33,133 nucleotides of DNA from Firmicutes bacterium CAG:145 (GTDB lineage Bacteria > Bacillota > Clostridia > Peptostreptococcales > Anaerovoracaceae). The notes below the pieces were generated by a model that had not been told where the DNA came from, did no database searches, and worked only from the letters and a program-made list of their open reading frames with translations. Positions 1-8,874 of this stretch are shown here, piece by piece. The DNA is taken from positions 50,344 to 83,476 of the forward strand of contig FR882600.1 in the NCBI GenBank assembly GCA_000435715.1, in the 5' to 3' direction. How positions within the stretch are numbered: the stretch's first letter is position 1; every line of letters begins with the position of its first letter. The position numbers were made by a program, and so were the translations under genes.

Positions 1-1397
1 CTCTCGCATATTGTATGTTCTACGATAATTAGTATTGATATTCCAATAATTATCCACTGATAAGAGTACGCTAAAAAAGAGCTTGGCGAGAAGACTGCAA
101 AGACAAAAGCCGTATCCATCAAGATAACGGCAAGTACCGTTTCGCTTTTATTCTGTAAGTATATTTTAATGAGTTTTATATATATATATAGTAAAAACAT
201 CAAATACGCTGCAAAAATAAAAACCCCATACTGTACTAGTATCTCTACCCACAAGCTGTGAGGGTTGCTTAATAAATCTGTACTTTCTTTCAAACCATTC
301 AAGTATGCTTCAAAATTCCCAGGTCCATATCCAAGTCCGAATGTATCTGTAAACATCTCTTTTATACTGGTAAAATAAGTATCTAATCTTACATTTCCGG
401 AGGAAGCCCCTGCATCCTCACCAAGCTGTGCGGCTATAACTTTTGATACTCCTACATTGGAAGGGTTAATTGAACCCTCTGCTGCTTCACTAACAAGTCC
501 CAAAGCATATCCTACTTTTAAATATACCCATCGTAATGCGTTTAAAATATGGCCCCCTACTTTATATGCGCCAACGATAGATATAATAGTAAATATTCGT
601 TGTATCCAATATCCCCTTTTTTTCTTTCCTTTCGTACTCACGCCTAACGCAATATATGCAACTGCTGAAATAATCACCGCAAATAGGGATATCCATGCAT
701 CCACTCTAATTAATATCGCAACGCTAATAAATATAATAGCAATATTTATAATAAACGATTTTACATTGTAATGGTCAAAGAATAGAGGAAGAAATATCGA
801 TATGAATGCTGCATAATCATTAGGGTTATAAAATACAGTCGTTGATAAAAAATTTAAACCTCCCAATTCTGAAGGTTCACCTGCTTTTTCTGCTGCTTCA
901 TATATACTTGATGTCGGTAGATGATATCCTGATATAATTTCAAATAACGCCACAATTAACAATACTATATATATCATTTTCATCATTTTAATAAAGACAT
1001 CTGCTTTAACATCAAAAAATGATAACAATATAATTATACATAAACTCATTGCTGCAAGAGTTAATGATAATATTTCTTTCAATCCTTCTTTATATTGTAT
1101 GTTTTCAATACAAATCATTTGAATGATTCCGTATATTATCCATATCAAAAATATAGAAATAAACAATTTCAAAAATATTGTTTCTTTGAAAGTGTCAAGA
1201 AGAGCTTCTTTTTTTTCTAATATTGTCTTTCTGAAACAAAAAATCATCATTAGCGGAATTGCAATTCTATATGAGGTGATTGTGGTTCCTAAAATGCTAA
1301 TCTGCATCAGTGATATCATGCCAAATACGCTAAATATGCAGATACATGCAACAATTACTTTATCCCAGTATGTATTACATTTTTCAATTAAACTCAT
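1..1397 (-). CDS. wzy: O-antigen/surface polysaccharide polymerase (Wzy family), C-terminus beyond window
   Basis: The frame is open from an ATG at 1397 to the window edge, about 465 codons. It is a polytopic membrane protein of successive hydrophobic helices. Two stretches recall the O-antigen ligase/polymerase (Wzy_C) family: a glycine-rich LGYGPGNFE segment and, about 25 residues later, NPHSLWVEILVQYG, the NPH motif of the large periplasmic loop region. The expected role is to polymerise undecaprenyl-linked repeat units on the outer face of the membrane. Its ATG overlaps the TGA of the flippase by four bases (ATGA), so translation is probably coupled. It is the last gene of the operon visible here. 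A WaaL-type ligase is an alternative because the families share this domain, but pairing with Wzx favours polymerase. Confidence 0.82.
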   Translation of the reverse strand, partial: MSLIEKCNTYWDKVIVACICIFSVFGMISLMQISILGTTITSYRIAIPLMMIFCFRKTILEKKEALLDTFKETIFLKLFISIFLIWIIYGIIQMICIENIQYKEGLKEILSLTLAAMSLCIIILLSFFDVKADVFIKMMKMIYIVLLIVALFEIISGYHLPTSSIYEAAEKAGEPSELGGLNFLSTTVFYNPNDYAAFISIFLPLFFDHYNVKSFIINIAIIFISVAILIRVDAWISLFAVIISAVAYIALGVSTKGKKKRGYWIQRIFTIISIVGAYKVGGHILNALRWVYLKVGYALGLVSEAAEGSINPSNVGVSKVIAAQLGEDAGASSGNVRLDTYFTSIKEMFTDTFGLGYGPGNFEAYLNGLKESTDLLSNPHSLWVEILVQYGVFIFAAYLMFLLYIYIKLIKIYLQNKSETVLAVILMDTAFVFAVFSPSSFLAYSYQWIIIGISILIIVEHTICE

Positions 1398-2830
1398 TTT
1401 GTCGTTCCTTTCATCCTATTCCTTACTATTGATATTGCTCCATCAATAATATCTCTATAAATGAATAGCAGCGCTAAAAGCGAAATCAAACAAATAATTA
1501 TTCTCAATGCTAATGTAGCGAACCTTAATGAAGCTAAGGTTATAAATAATGCTCCCATGTTAACCGCAACAAGTTTTTTTATGTTATATGGACATTCATA
1601 TACCTTTTGAGAAAAACAATTTACTGTCAGTAGCATTATTCCGTATCCTGCCCACGATGCTATCGTTGAGGCAAAGACGCCATATTGTGGAATAAATATA
1701 AAATTCAATATGACGCTTATAACTGCTGCGACTGTGACGCTAAGTAATATCATTCCAGATTTCTTTTCAAACGACAAGCCATAGCTAACTATTGTATTAG
1801 CCGCATAAAAAATCTGTGCAAAAAGCAGCCCTGGCAGCAATATATATGCATCATAATACTGCTGATCTACCATTATGGCTAAAATTTCTTTAGAAAAAAT
1901 ACAGACTACAAAGACTCCCGCAGTTAAAAATAGATTCATTGTATCTAAAATTACCACATACACAGTCTTACTGTTTTTTTCATCTTTGCTACTAAAAGCA
2001 AATGTAGTATACGCCATATAAATGCTGTTTGTAAAAACATTTACCACGCTGACGAATCTTGAACCTATTCCATAAAGGCCTACACTTTCTTCCCCCAAAA
2101 ATTCAAGCAGCATCACTCTGCTTGATGCTGTAAGAACCCATGTTGAGATTCCCATAGGAACTAGAGGCACAGAATATTTAAGCATTTTCTTGCTTAAGTT
2201 TATGTCAAAATCAGAAAGCTTAGGCAAATATTTTGAACATGCCACATATAATAAAAGCATTACAATATTTGTGACCAGAGTGCTTACTATTAGTGCAGAG
2301 GCTCCCATGTTAAGAGCATATACTGTGATTATATTAGAGGCAATCATGGTTATAGAAGCAACAACATTTATTATTGCAAATGCTGTCATTCTATTTTCCA
2401 CTCGCAAGTATATTGAAAAAGGAAGATACCATAGATTACAACTCATCCCCAGTAAGGCCAATATAACTGCTATTGAGTACCGTGAACTATTAAATAGCAA
2501 TATTGAAATCTCATTAGCAAAGATAATGCTAATTATTGGCAGTATACTAGTTACCAAAAGTATTAAAAGGATAGATGAAAAAACAGCACGCTTATGCCTA
2601 CATGTATTTTCATCAAAATAAAATGCACTATATGCAGAATCCAATCCTAATACCAGCACCGGGAATATCAGGCTGGTTATTGTAGTAATAGAGTCGGATA
2701 CCCCCAACTGCTCTGGTGTGAGATATTTCGTATATAAAGGTAACAGCACAAAATTTATAGCTTTTGTACACACATTTGCTATAGTTAAAACGACACTTCC
2801 TTTTAAAAAAGCGATTAATTTTTCTCTCAA
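1394..2830 (-). CDS. wzx: Polysaccharide repeat-unit flippase (Wzx/RfbX, MATE-like fold)
   Basis: 478 residues, almost entirely hydrophobic helices (12-14 expected), starting MREKLIAFLKGSVVLTIANV with the basic N-terminus and first helix typical of the polysaccharide biosynthesis/PST family. The family moves lipid-linked oligosaccharides across the cytoplasmic membrane. The start is TTG at 2830, with an AGAGG Shine-Dalgarno about nine bases upstream. The nearby ATG at 2835 is in another frame and hits TGA at its third codon, and there is no later internal Met near the start. The gene follows the WbpE-like aminotransferase by 24 bases and overlaps the polymerase gene, so flipping and polymerisation are encoded together at the distal end of the operon. 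Confidence 0.88.
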   Translation of the reverse strand: MREKLIAFLKGSVVLTIANVCTKAINFVLLPLYTKYLTPEQLGVSDSITTITSLIFPVLVLGLDSAYSAFYFDENTCRHKRAVFSSILLILLVTSILPIISIIFANEISILLFNSSRYSIAVILALLGMSCNLWYLPFSIYLRVENRMTAFAIINVVASITMIASNIITVYALNMGASALIVSTLVTNIVMLLLYVACSKYLPKLSDFDINLSKKMLKYSVPLVPMGISTWVLTASSRVMLLEFLGEESVGLYGIGSRFVSVVNVFTNSIYMAYTTFAFSSKDEKNSKTVYVVILDTMNLFLTAGVFVVCIFSKEILAIMVDQQYYDAYILLPGLLFAQIFYAANTIVSYGLSFEKKSGMILLSVTVAAVISVILNFIFIPQYGVFASTIASWAGYGIMLLTVNCFSQKVYECPYNIKKLVAVNMGALFITLASLRFATLALRIIICLISLLALLFIYRDIIDGAISIVRNRMKGTTK

Positions 2831-2854
2831 ACCATATAACCTCTTTTATAAAAT

Positions 2855-3973
2855 TTATCTGACAATTTTTATAAGCTCATCACAAATCATTTCTATATCT
2901 TTTGCTTCAAGATACGGATGCATAGGGACGCTGAAAACTGTATCACTTAATTGTTCACAGCGCCTCAAATCCCAAGAGTGAATCGTCTCAAAGGCTCCGG
3001 ACTTATGAACTGGTATAGGGTAATATATCATTATAGGGATTCCTTTATCCTTCATCTTTGATACAATTAAATCCCTCTCTTCAATATTTTTTGCTTTTAA
3101 AGTATACTGCGCCCAAGATGACATATAGTTTTCAGGAATAACAGGAACTTCAAAAAATTCTGATAGCTTTTCTGTATACTTTTTTGCAACCGCATTTCTT
3201 TTAATTAATTCATCGTCAAAAATAGAAAGCTTTTCTATAAGAACGGCTGCTTGAATAGAATCCAGCCTACTATTCAGCCCTATTCTTACATTATCATATT
3301 TGTCCACACCTTGTCCATGTATGTGAATAGATCTAATCTTATCGGCAAGTTCGTCATTATCTGTGAATATGGCGCCTCCATCACCATAGCACCCCAAAGG
3401 CTTGGCAGGAAAGAATGATGTTCCCGCGACATCGCCAAAAGCTCCCGCCTTTTTATCGTCTATCATACCTCCAAATCCTTGTGCAGCATCTTCTATTAAA
3501 AACAAGCCGTACTTGTCAGCGATTCTTTTCAATTCATCCCACTCCGCCGGCATTCCGAACAAATCTACTGCTATTATTCCCCTCGGTGTGAGTTCTCCAC
3601 TATCGATTACCGCTTTAATTTTATTTTCCAAATCATTCGGATCCATATTAAAAGACTTTATATCCGAATCAACGAAAACCGGAGTACCCCCTGCTAAACT
3701 AATGCTTTCAGCTGAGGCAAAAAAAGTAAACGATGGTACAAAGACAGCATCATTCCTTTCTATACCATATGCCATAAGTGGAATAGTTAACGCATCCGTA
3801 CCACTCGCACAGCAAATAGTATGTTTGACCCCCACATACTCTGACAGCATCTTTTCTAGCTGCGTAACTTCCGGGCCTCCAATAAACGCCTTGTGTTCAA
3901 GAATTCGCCTTATGCCGTTCTCAATATTATCTGATATCTGTTCATATTGCTTGTGTAAATCTATAAACTGCAT
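2855..3973 (-). CDS. wbpE: WbpE-like PLP aminotransferase (DegT/DnrJ/EryC1 family)
   Basis: 372 residues, the usual length for sugar aminotransferases of this family. EDAAQ at 161-165 supplies the Asp that contacts the PLP ring nitrogen, and SFFPAKPLGCYGDGG around 186-200 contains the PLP lysine, K191. That segment is characteristic of WbpE/WlbC enzymes that aminate C3 of a 3-keto-UDP-GlcNAc uronic acid using glutamate. The ATG at 3973 has GGAGGA seven bases upstream. It sits three bases after one Gfo/Idh oxidoreductase, with another plus a WbpD-like acetyltransferase in the same operon, which are the partners this reaction needs. A 3- or 4-aminotransferase acting on a non-uronic sugar is the main alternative. 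Confidence 0.85.
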   Translation of the reverse strand: MQFIDLHKQYEQISDNIENGIRRILEHKAFIGGPEVTQLEKMLSEYVGVKHTICCASGTDALTIPLMAYGIERNDAVFVPSFTFFASAESISLAGGTPVFVDSDIKSFNMDPNDLENKIKAVIDSGELTPRGIIAVDLFGMPAEWDELKRIADKYGLFLIEDAAQGFGGMIDDKKAGAFGDVAGTSFFPAKPLGCYGDGGAIFTDNDELADKIRSIHIHGQGVDKYDNVRIGLNSRLDSIQAAVLIEKLSIFDDELIKRNAVAKKYTEKLSEFFEVPVIPENYMSSWAQYTLKAKNIEERDLIVSKMKDKGIPIMIYYPIPVHKSGAFETIHSWDLRRCEQLSDTVFSVPMHPYLEAKDIEMICDELIKIVR

Positions 3974-3976
3974 ATT

Positions 3977-4960
3977 TTATTCCTCCAAACTCTTATCAGC
4001 TTCTTCTAAAATATTTATTACACGTATGGCTGCGTCAGCATTTGTTACTGATTGAATGCCCTCGCATATACATTGTCTGAAATGCTCTAAGCTACCATAT
4101 AAAGCATCATACTGCTCAATTTTAGGTATTATGCCCTCACCACTTCTTGTCCTCATTACATAATCATCATATTCCATATCGTCTATGCACTCAAAGCCTT
4201 TATCATATACTATCAGCTTGTTAAGCACATCTACATCATCATAGACAAGCATTTTTTTAGTACCAGCTATTATTATTCTTCTTTCCTTAATGGGTGATAA
4301 CCAACTGGCTGTAACATTTGCTATAAAATTTTCAAATTCCATAGTTAAAAATGTTATAGATTCTTTGCAAGAATAAGCTTTTTTGCCAATTGTTTTAATT
4401 CTTTTAGGCTCTGCCCCATCAGTAATATAATCAATTATTGATAAGTCATGCACACTTAAATCCCACATTGAGCTTACGTCATTTTTGAGTTGTCCAAGAT
4501 TAATTCTCGAGCAATCGAAATATATTATATCCCCCAGCTCTCCTTCATCAATCAATTCTTTGATTTTTCTAATAACTGGATGATAAACCATAATATGGTC
4601 AACATGTATAAGCAGATTCCTTTGCTCTGCTATTTTTTTAAGCTCTTTGGCTTGTTCCACATTATCTGTGAATGGTTTCTCCACATACACATGCTTATTA
4701 CTTTCTAAGACTTTTTTAGCAAGTTCATAGTGCGCACTTGTTTCTACCGCCAAAGCAATCATATCAATTTCAGGATCTCTTAAAAGTTCCTCAAATTCCA
4801 ATGTATAGTTTACAGATTCGGCATAAAGATTCTTTGCTTTCTCTATCCTATCTGCTTTTTTATCGCATATAACCTTCAAATCATACTGCCTGTTTACATT
4901 AAGATTTCTTGCGACATTTGGCCCCCAATATCCATATCCTACCAATCCTACAGTTATCAT
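3977..4960 (-). CDS. Gfo/Idh/MocA-family sugar oxidoreductase 1
   Basis: 327 residues. The N-terminal Rossmann nucleotide-binding loop is GLVGYGYWGPN at 5-15, and the family EKP motif (catalytic Lys) lies at 94-96. The C-terminal alpha/beta substrate domain includes a DLSVHDLSIIDY helix. Family members oxidise or reduce a sugar ring hydroxyl with NAD(P). The GYGYWGPN form is common in surface-glycan clusters next to WbpD and WbpE homologues, so this is one candidate for WbpB, which makes the 3-keto uronic acid. The second oxidoreductase at 6037-7113 is the other candidate, and the sequence does not decide between them. ATG at 4960 follows GAGGAG by six bases. Confidence 0.85.
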   Translation of the reverse strand: MITVGLVGYGYWGPNVARNLNVNRQYDLKVICDKKADRIEKAKNLYAESVNYTLEFEELLRDPEIDMIALAVETSAHYELAKKVLESNKHVYVEKPFTDNVEQAKELKKIAEQRNLLIHVDHIMVYHPVIRKIKELIDEGELGDIIYFDCSRINLGQLKNDVSSMWDLSVHDLSIIDYITDGAEPKRIKTIGKKAYSCKESITFLTMEFENFIANVTASWLSPIKERRIIIAGTKKMLVYDDVDVLNKLIVYDKGFECIDDMEYDDYVMRTRSGEGIIPKIEQYDALYGSLEHFRQCICEGIQSVTNADAAIRVINILEEADKSLEE

Positions 4961-4976
4961 TTTTTTCTCCTCGTGA

Positions 4977-6020
4977 TTACATTAAGTTAAATATGTTATT
5001 TTCTATTTCTCTGCCCAAATATATTTTCTTTAAATGTTTTGTTACTTTAATCATGTCATGATATTTCTCTACATATTTTCTGCTTTCAATACCTATTAAA
5101 CGTCTTTTTTCACCATCATTAACAAGTTCATCGACAACCATAGCAAGGCTTTCAAATTCCGCGCTTATGATGGGGAGTTCCGCCGGAAATGTTTGACGTA
5201 TATCTTCTGAAATATAAGTTATCACCGGCTTTCCCAATGCCATAGCTTCTATTGCAAAAACTCCATATGTTCCTACCGAAATCTGATCAATAATAATATC
5301 TGCCCTTTTGTATATCTCAAAAGCTTCTTCTTGAGTCTTATTTTCTACCAAGATTAATTCATACTCAGAATGTACCTTTTTTAATTCTTCCAAAATTTGT
5401 TCCGTACCTTTGCCGCTTCTTCTGCTTGGCGCATGCACTATTATCGGTTTTTTCTGTTTTTCATCAGAATACGATGGTACAAATTTCCCAACATCAATTC
5501 TTAAGGGAACAATATAAATAGGTTTATCAATCGGGGGCAAATGTGGTAAGAGTTCAGCATCATGCAGTATTACTCCATCACAACCAGAAATAAGCCGTTT
5601 CAGCCTATCTTGTTGCTTGAACCTATTCTCCCCCATATCTTCTACCTTAAAATATTTATATTCAAAATCGTTAAAAACACCTCTGAGTTCAGAACCATGA
5701 AATTCAGCAAATATTTTCATTTGTTTTTTTCTATCTCTTTTGATGTCCCAATTGAATGGCAACAAGCTGTATCCATAATGAGAATGAAGTACATTATATC
5801 TTTCTTGAGCTTTAAGCGTAAAACACAACATCTTTAAAAAATACCATGGATACATAAATTTATTTTTACCAATCTTAAGGTCGAAGTCTGAAGCATACCC
5901 AAAAGAATTGCGCCTCCACACTGCCATATCAGCTTTAATGCCGTTTGCTCTGAGCCCTCGCACAGTATATATCCCTTGGCCTGCCACCTCAGACATGCCA
6001 TTTATAATTCTTAACTCCAT
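4977..6020 (-). CDS. Glycosyltransferase, GT4-like (GT-B fold)
   Basis: 347 residues. The C-terminal half shows the GT-B donor-site pattern: IIVHAPSRRSGKGTEQILEEL for the first strand/loop and VFAIEAMALGKPVITYIS for the acidic-plus-GKP motif of family 4 enzymes. The N-terminal half is divergent and has no signal peptide or membrane helix. It should add one sugar to the growing lipid-linked oligosaccharide at the cytoplasmic membrane face; donor and acceptor cannot be read from the sequence. ATG at 6020 follows AAAGGT by eight bases, within the tail of the preceding oxidoreductase gene region. Confidence 0.82.
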   Translation of the reverse strand: MELRIINGMSEVAGQGIYTVRGLRANGIKADMAVWRRNSFGYASDFDLKIGKNKFMYPWYFLKMLCFTLKAQERYNVLHSHYGYSLLPFNWDIKRDRKKQMKIFAEFHGSELRGVFNDFEYKYFKVEDMGENRFKQQDRLKRLISGCDGVILHDAELLPHLPPIDKPIYIVPLRIDVGKFVPSYSDEKQKKPIIVHAPSRRSGKGTEQILEELKKVHSEYELILVENKTQEEAFEIYKRADIIIDQISVGTYGVFAIEAMALGKPVITYISEDIRQTFPAELPIISAEFESLAMVVDELVNDGEKRRLIGIESRKYVEKYHDMIKVTKHLKKIYLGREIENNIFNLM

Positions 6021-6036
6021 TCTAAAATACCTTTGT

Positions 6037-7113
6037 TTATTTAAATTCGCCTTTCATGTCGATGCTGGAAAAGTTCTCAAGAGGATATTTAACTACATCG
6101 CCAGTTTTTTGACTTTTGTATATTGAAAGAACTAATTCCAGTGCATTCCTCCCGGCGACAGCATCAACATACGGTTTTCGATCATTTTCTATAGCATCCA
6201 CAACATCAGCAAACAAGCTAGTATGGCCATTACCATATACATTGCTTGTAGCCTCTTTGAGTTCTTTTTTTTGTATATCCTCTTCCGTTTCATCTGAAAA
6301 ATCCCATACATCTATGTTATTAGTCGAGGTCCCACCTATTTTGACGGTTCCATTTTCTCCAAATATATATAAAGTTTCCTCAAGATTTTTAGGATAAACA
6401 TTAGTGGTACCTTCAATAGTCCCTATGGCTCCATTTTTGAATTTAACTACAGCCATTCCCACATCCTCAGCTTCAAGATAATCATGAAATTGTTGTCTTG
6501 TGGCTCCAAAGACTTCATCTATCTCATCTCCCATCATCCACCTTAATAAATCAATTCCATGAATGCATTGATTCATTAGTGCTCCGCCATCCTGCTCCCA
6601 TGTTCCACGCCAAGAAGCTTGATCGTAATATCCGTGATCTCTATTCCACCTTACATGTATCGAGCCATGCGATATTTTGCCAAAGCGATCTGCTTCCACA
6701 GCTTTGCGAAGCTCCTGAATTGCAATATTAAATCTATTCTGATGGCAGGCCGAAACCTTGACATTTTTCTTTTCTGAAAGTTCTACTATTTTATCTGCAT
6801 CTTCTATGCTCATTGCCATTGGCTTCTCTATGATTACATTTACACCATGTTCTATACAATGAAGTGCAATTTCTGCATGTATTCCACTTTCAGTTGCAAT
6901 GCTAACCAATTCCGGCTTCTCTTCATCAATCATTTTTTTATAATCAATATATTTTTTGATTGACTTATTCTCTTGCAAATTGTTTTTTTCAAGGATTGCC
7001 TCCATTTTTTCCTTATCTATATCACAAACTGCAACAATATCCAGATTGTTATTTAACGCAGCTTTCATGTGATTCACCGCAATCCTTCCGCAACCTATTA
7101 AAGCATACTTCAT
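6037..7113 (-). CDS. Gfo/Idh/MocA-family sugar oxidoreductase 2 (WbpB candidate)
   Basis: 358 residues. It opens with ALIGCGRIAVNH, a Rossmann loop, and carries EKPMAM at 96-101 (catalytic Lys in EKP). A conserved HGIDLLRWMMG segment near 185-195 supplies the family His/Asp pair. WbpB/WlbA enzymes of this fold oxidise UDP-GlcNAcA at C3 before transamination by WbpE. Two unlike Gfo/Idh proteins in one operon suggest either that one is WbpB and the other modifies a second sugar, or that two ring positions are oxidised in sequence. ATG at 7113 follows AAGGAG by six bases. There is no sign of truncation. Confidence 0.86.
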   Translation of the reverse strand: MKYALIGCGRIAVNHMKAALNNNLDIVAVCDIDKEKMEAILEKNNLQENKSIKKYIDYKKMIDEEKPELVSIATESGIHAEIALHCIEHGVNVIIEKPMAMSIEDADKIVELSEKKNVKVSACHQNRFNIAIQELRKAVEADRFGKISHGSIHVRWNRDHGYYDQASWRGTWEQDGGALMNQCIHGIDLLRWMMGDEIDEVFGATRQQFHDYLEAEDVGMAVVKFKNGAIGTIEGTTNVYPKNLEETLYIFGENGTVKIGGTSTNNIDVWDFSDETEEDIQKKELKEATSNVYGNGHTSLFADVVDAIENDRKPYVDAVAGRNALELVLSIYKSQKTGDVVKYPLENFSSIDMKGEFK

Positions 7114-7139
7114 ATTTTTCTCCTTTTCCCTACTATAGA

Positions 7140-7886
7140 TTAAAAATCTTCCAATTTAATATCATCTTCTATTCCGGGTGATATATTGCAAACTTCATTG
7201 TAAATCATATTCTTTTTTTCAAGCAACAGTTTGCTAATTTTATCAGTCTTACTATTATAGTTCACATCGTACCAAATAGGATGTGTTAGAATATGTAAAT
7301 TGTCATATTGGCCAGAAGCAATTGTTTCATATATGTTTTCTCTCCAATGCATATTACTGTCTGAAATATATTTGTGTTTTTTAAAAAACTTGCAGCTGTA
7401 TGAATTGATGAAGTTATCTTCAAAATGTAGATCTGCCTCTAATGTCTGTTTAGATGGCATATGCATAGAAACTGATTCTATCTTAATTCCCGGAATAATC
7501 TTTTCCATAACATTTTTTTCATGAATTATCAGTTCCTTTATTTTCTCATTTCTTTCATCATAAGCTGAAGGCAGAGCATAGTTGGTTTCATCAAAATGTA
7601 GCCCGATATCATGTCCAAGTTCTTTTATATGCATAATCATTTCAATGGAATTTTTATTAAATATATTGTATAATTTTGAATTTAATAATATGAAGTATGT
7701 ACTTTTGACATCTAAAGCTTTTTCATATTGAGCAAATTCCACAGCCTTTTCAAGAGATATATCAACATCATGCCTCAAAATAGCTTTCTTTGAATATTGT
7801 GTATCATCTCTATATTTTATTATCCCGTAATTATTTCTTAGAAGCAAATTAATTATTTTTTTGTAATCATCATATATAAAATCCAT
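7140..7886 (-). CDS. Deacetylase-fold (CE4/NodB-like) protein, paralogue A
   Basis: 248 residues, no signal peptide, so cytoplasmic. RHDVDIS at 38-44 resembles the metal-binding Asp motif of polysaccharide deacetylases. Further conserved segments are GHDIGLHFDETNY, VSMHMPS and ILTHPIWYD. The same blocks in the same order occur in the protein at 10567-11349, so the two are clear paralogues. Proteins of this kind occur in surface-glycan clusters and are usually annotated only as polysaccharide-deacetylase-like. Removing an N-acetyl group from a nucleotide sugar or lipid-linked sugar, so that an adjacent acyltransferase can add another group, would fit its place next to an LpxD-like gene (8 bases away), but that is inference. 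ATG at 7886 follows AGAGGA. Confidence 0.7.
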   Translation of the reverse strand: MDFIYDDYKKIINLLLRNNYGIIKYRDDTQYSKKAILRHDVDISLEKAVEFAQYEKALDVKSTYFILLNSKLYNIFNKNSIEMIMHIKELGHDIGLHFDETNYALPSAYDERNEKIKELIIHEKNVMEKIIPGIKIESVSMHMPSKQTLEADLHFEDNFINSYSCKFFKKHKYISDSNMHWRENIYETIASGQYDNLHILTHPIWYDVNYNSKTDKISKLLLEKKNMIYNEVCNISPGIEDDIKLEDF

Positions 7887-7894
7887 GTCATCCT

Positions 7895-8824
7895 CTATTT
7901 TCTTGTAAATTCTTTAGCCGGACTTCCAACTAAGCTGACATCGTCACCGAAGCTTTTTTGTACTGAAGTCGCTTGTCCCACGAAACAATTCTTTCCTACA
8001 TGTACACCATCCCTTATGGTGCTGTTAGGCGCTATATAGCCATATTCCCCTATACTTGCACTTCCACTTATTTCTACGCATCCAGTTGTCATAGTTCCTC
8101 TGTGCAAGGAGCAATTATGCGCTATATGATTTAAATCATCTATAAAGCACGATTCTTCTATTATTGTTGGGGCTATTGTCCCGGACACTATTGAAGTTAA
8201 AGCACCAATTTCAACATTATCACCAATAATTACTCCGCCGATATGTGGTATTCTCACATTTCTTCCATCATCATCTCTCTCAACTCCAAACCCCTGAGCC
8301 CCAATTACAGAATTTTCTCCAATAACGACATTATTGCCTATGCAAACATTTTGCCTTATTTTCACTCCCGTTTTTAAAACGACATTCTCTCCTATTTCAA
8401 CATCATGATCTATAAAAACATTGGGTTCAATTAAACAATTGCTTTTAATTCTCACATTCTCACCGACGACAATCCCCATCTGGTGCTCCTCATACTTCCT
8501 CTTTTCCATATTACATGCTAATATATAACTTATCGCTTTCGCAAAATATAGTCTTGCATTTGATGAAACAACTACATGATTCTTTAAGGCAATTTCCAAA
8601 AAATATTTTTCTATTGACGGTTCTATAATAATCAAAGAATTTTTTATATTTACCAATAAGTTCACAACTTCACAATTAAATCTCTGGCTCATAACAAACA
8701 TAATGCTGTTATCTCTTGGCATAGAAACTATTGCTGCACAATTTACTTCTACATCAGTTTGGGTTATCGATTTTCCACCTATAGCTTCTTCTATACTAGC
8801 TGATGATACCTTCCATTCTTTCAT
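7895..8824 (-). CDS. LpxD-like left-handed beta-helix N-acyltransferase A
   Basis: 309 residues. A small N-terminal domain (1-100) is followed by hexapeptide-repeat coils. It carries the LpxD-type signature IGAQGFGVERDDDGR, IPHIGGVIIGDNVEIGA and then DDLNHIAHN, whose second His aligns with the catalytic base of LpxD. LpxD adds a 3-hydroxyacyl chain to the amino group of UDP-3-O-acyl-GlcN in lipid A synthesis. A Firmicute makes no lipid A, so here the enzyme more likely acylates an amino sugar of the surface glycan; the acyl donor is unknown. I chose ATG 8824, preceded by a GGAAG purine tract, over the TTG at 8860 that lacks one. It lies between WbpD and deacetylase-like A. Confidence 0.75.
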   Translation of the reverse strand: MKEWKVSSASIEEAIGGKSITQTDVEVNCAAIVSMPRDNSIMFVMSQRFNCEVVNLLVNIKNSLIIIEPSIEKYFLEIALKNHVVVSSNARLYFAKAISYILACNMEKRKYEEHQMGIVVGENVRIKSNCLIEPNVFIDHDVEIGENVVLKTGVKIRQNVCIGNNVVIGENSVIGAQGFGVERDDDGRNVRIPHIGGVIIGDNVEIGALTSIVSGTIAPTIIEESCFIDDLNHIAHNCSLHRGTMTTGCVEISGSASIGEYGYIAPNSTIRDGVHVGKNCFVGQATSVQKSFGDDVSLVGSPAKEFTRK

Positions 8825-8874
8825 TTTAATCTTCCGCTTCCTTCTCCAAAATACAGTCAAATTTTTTCTTATGC

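Noticed and set aside
457..1449. Two plus-strand ORFs of about 105 codons
   Set aside because: Antisense to the Wzy-family membrane protein, which has recognisable motifs; no ribosome sites.
8825..8860. TTG start extending LpxD-like A by 12 residues
   Set aside because: The extension is very basic, has no ribosome site, and the ATG at 8824 is better supported.
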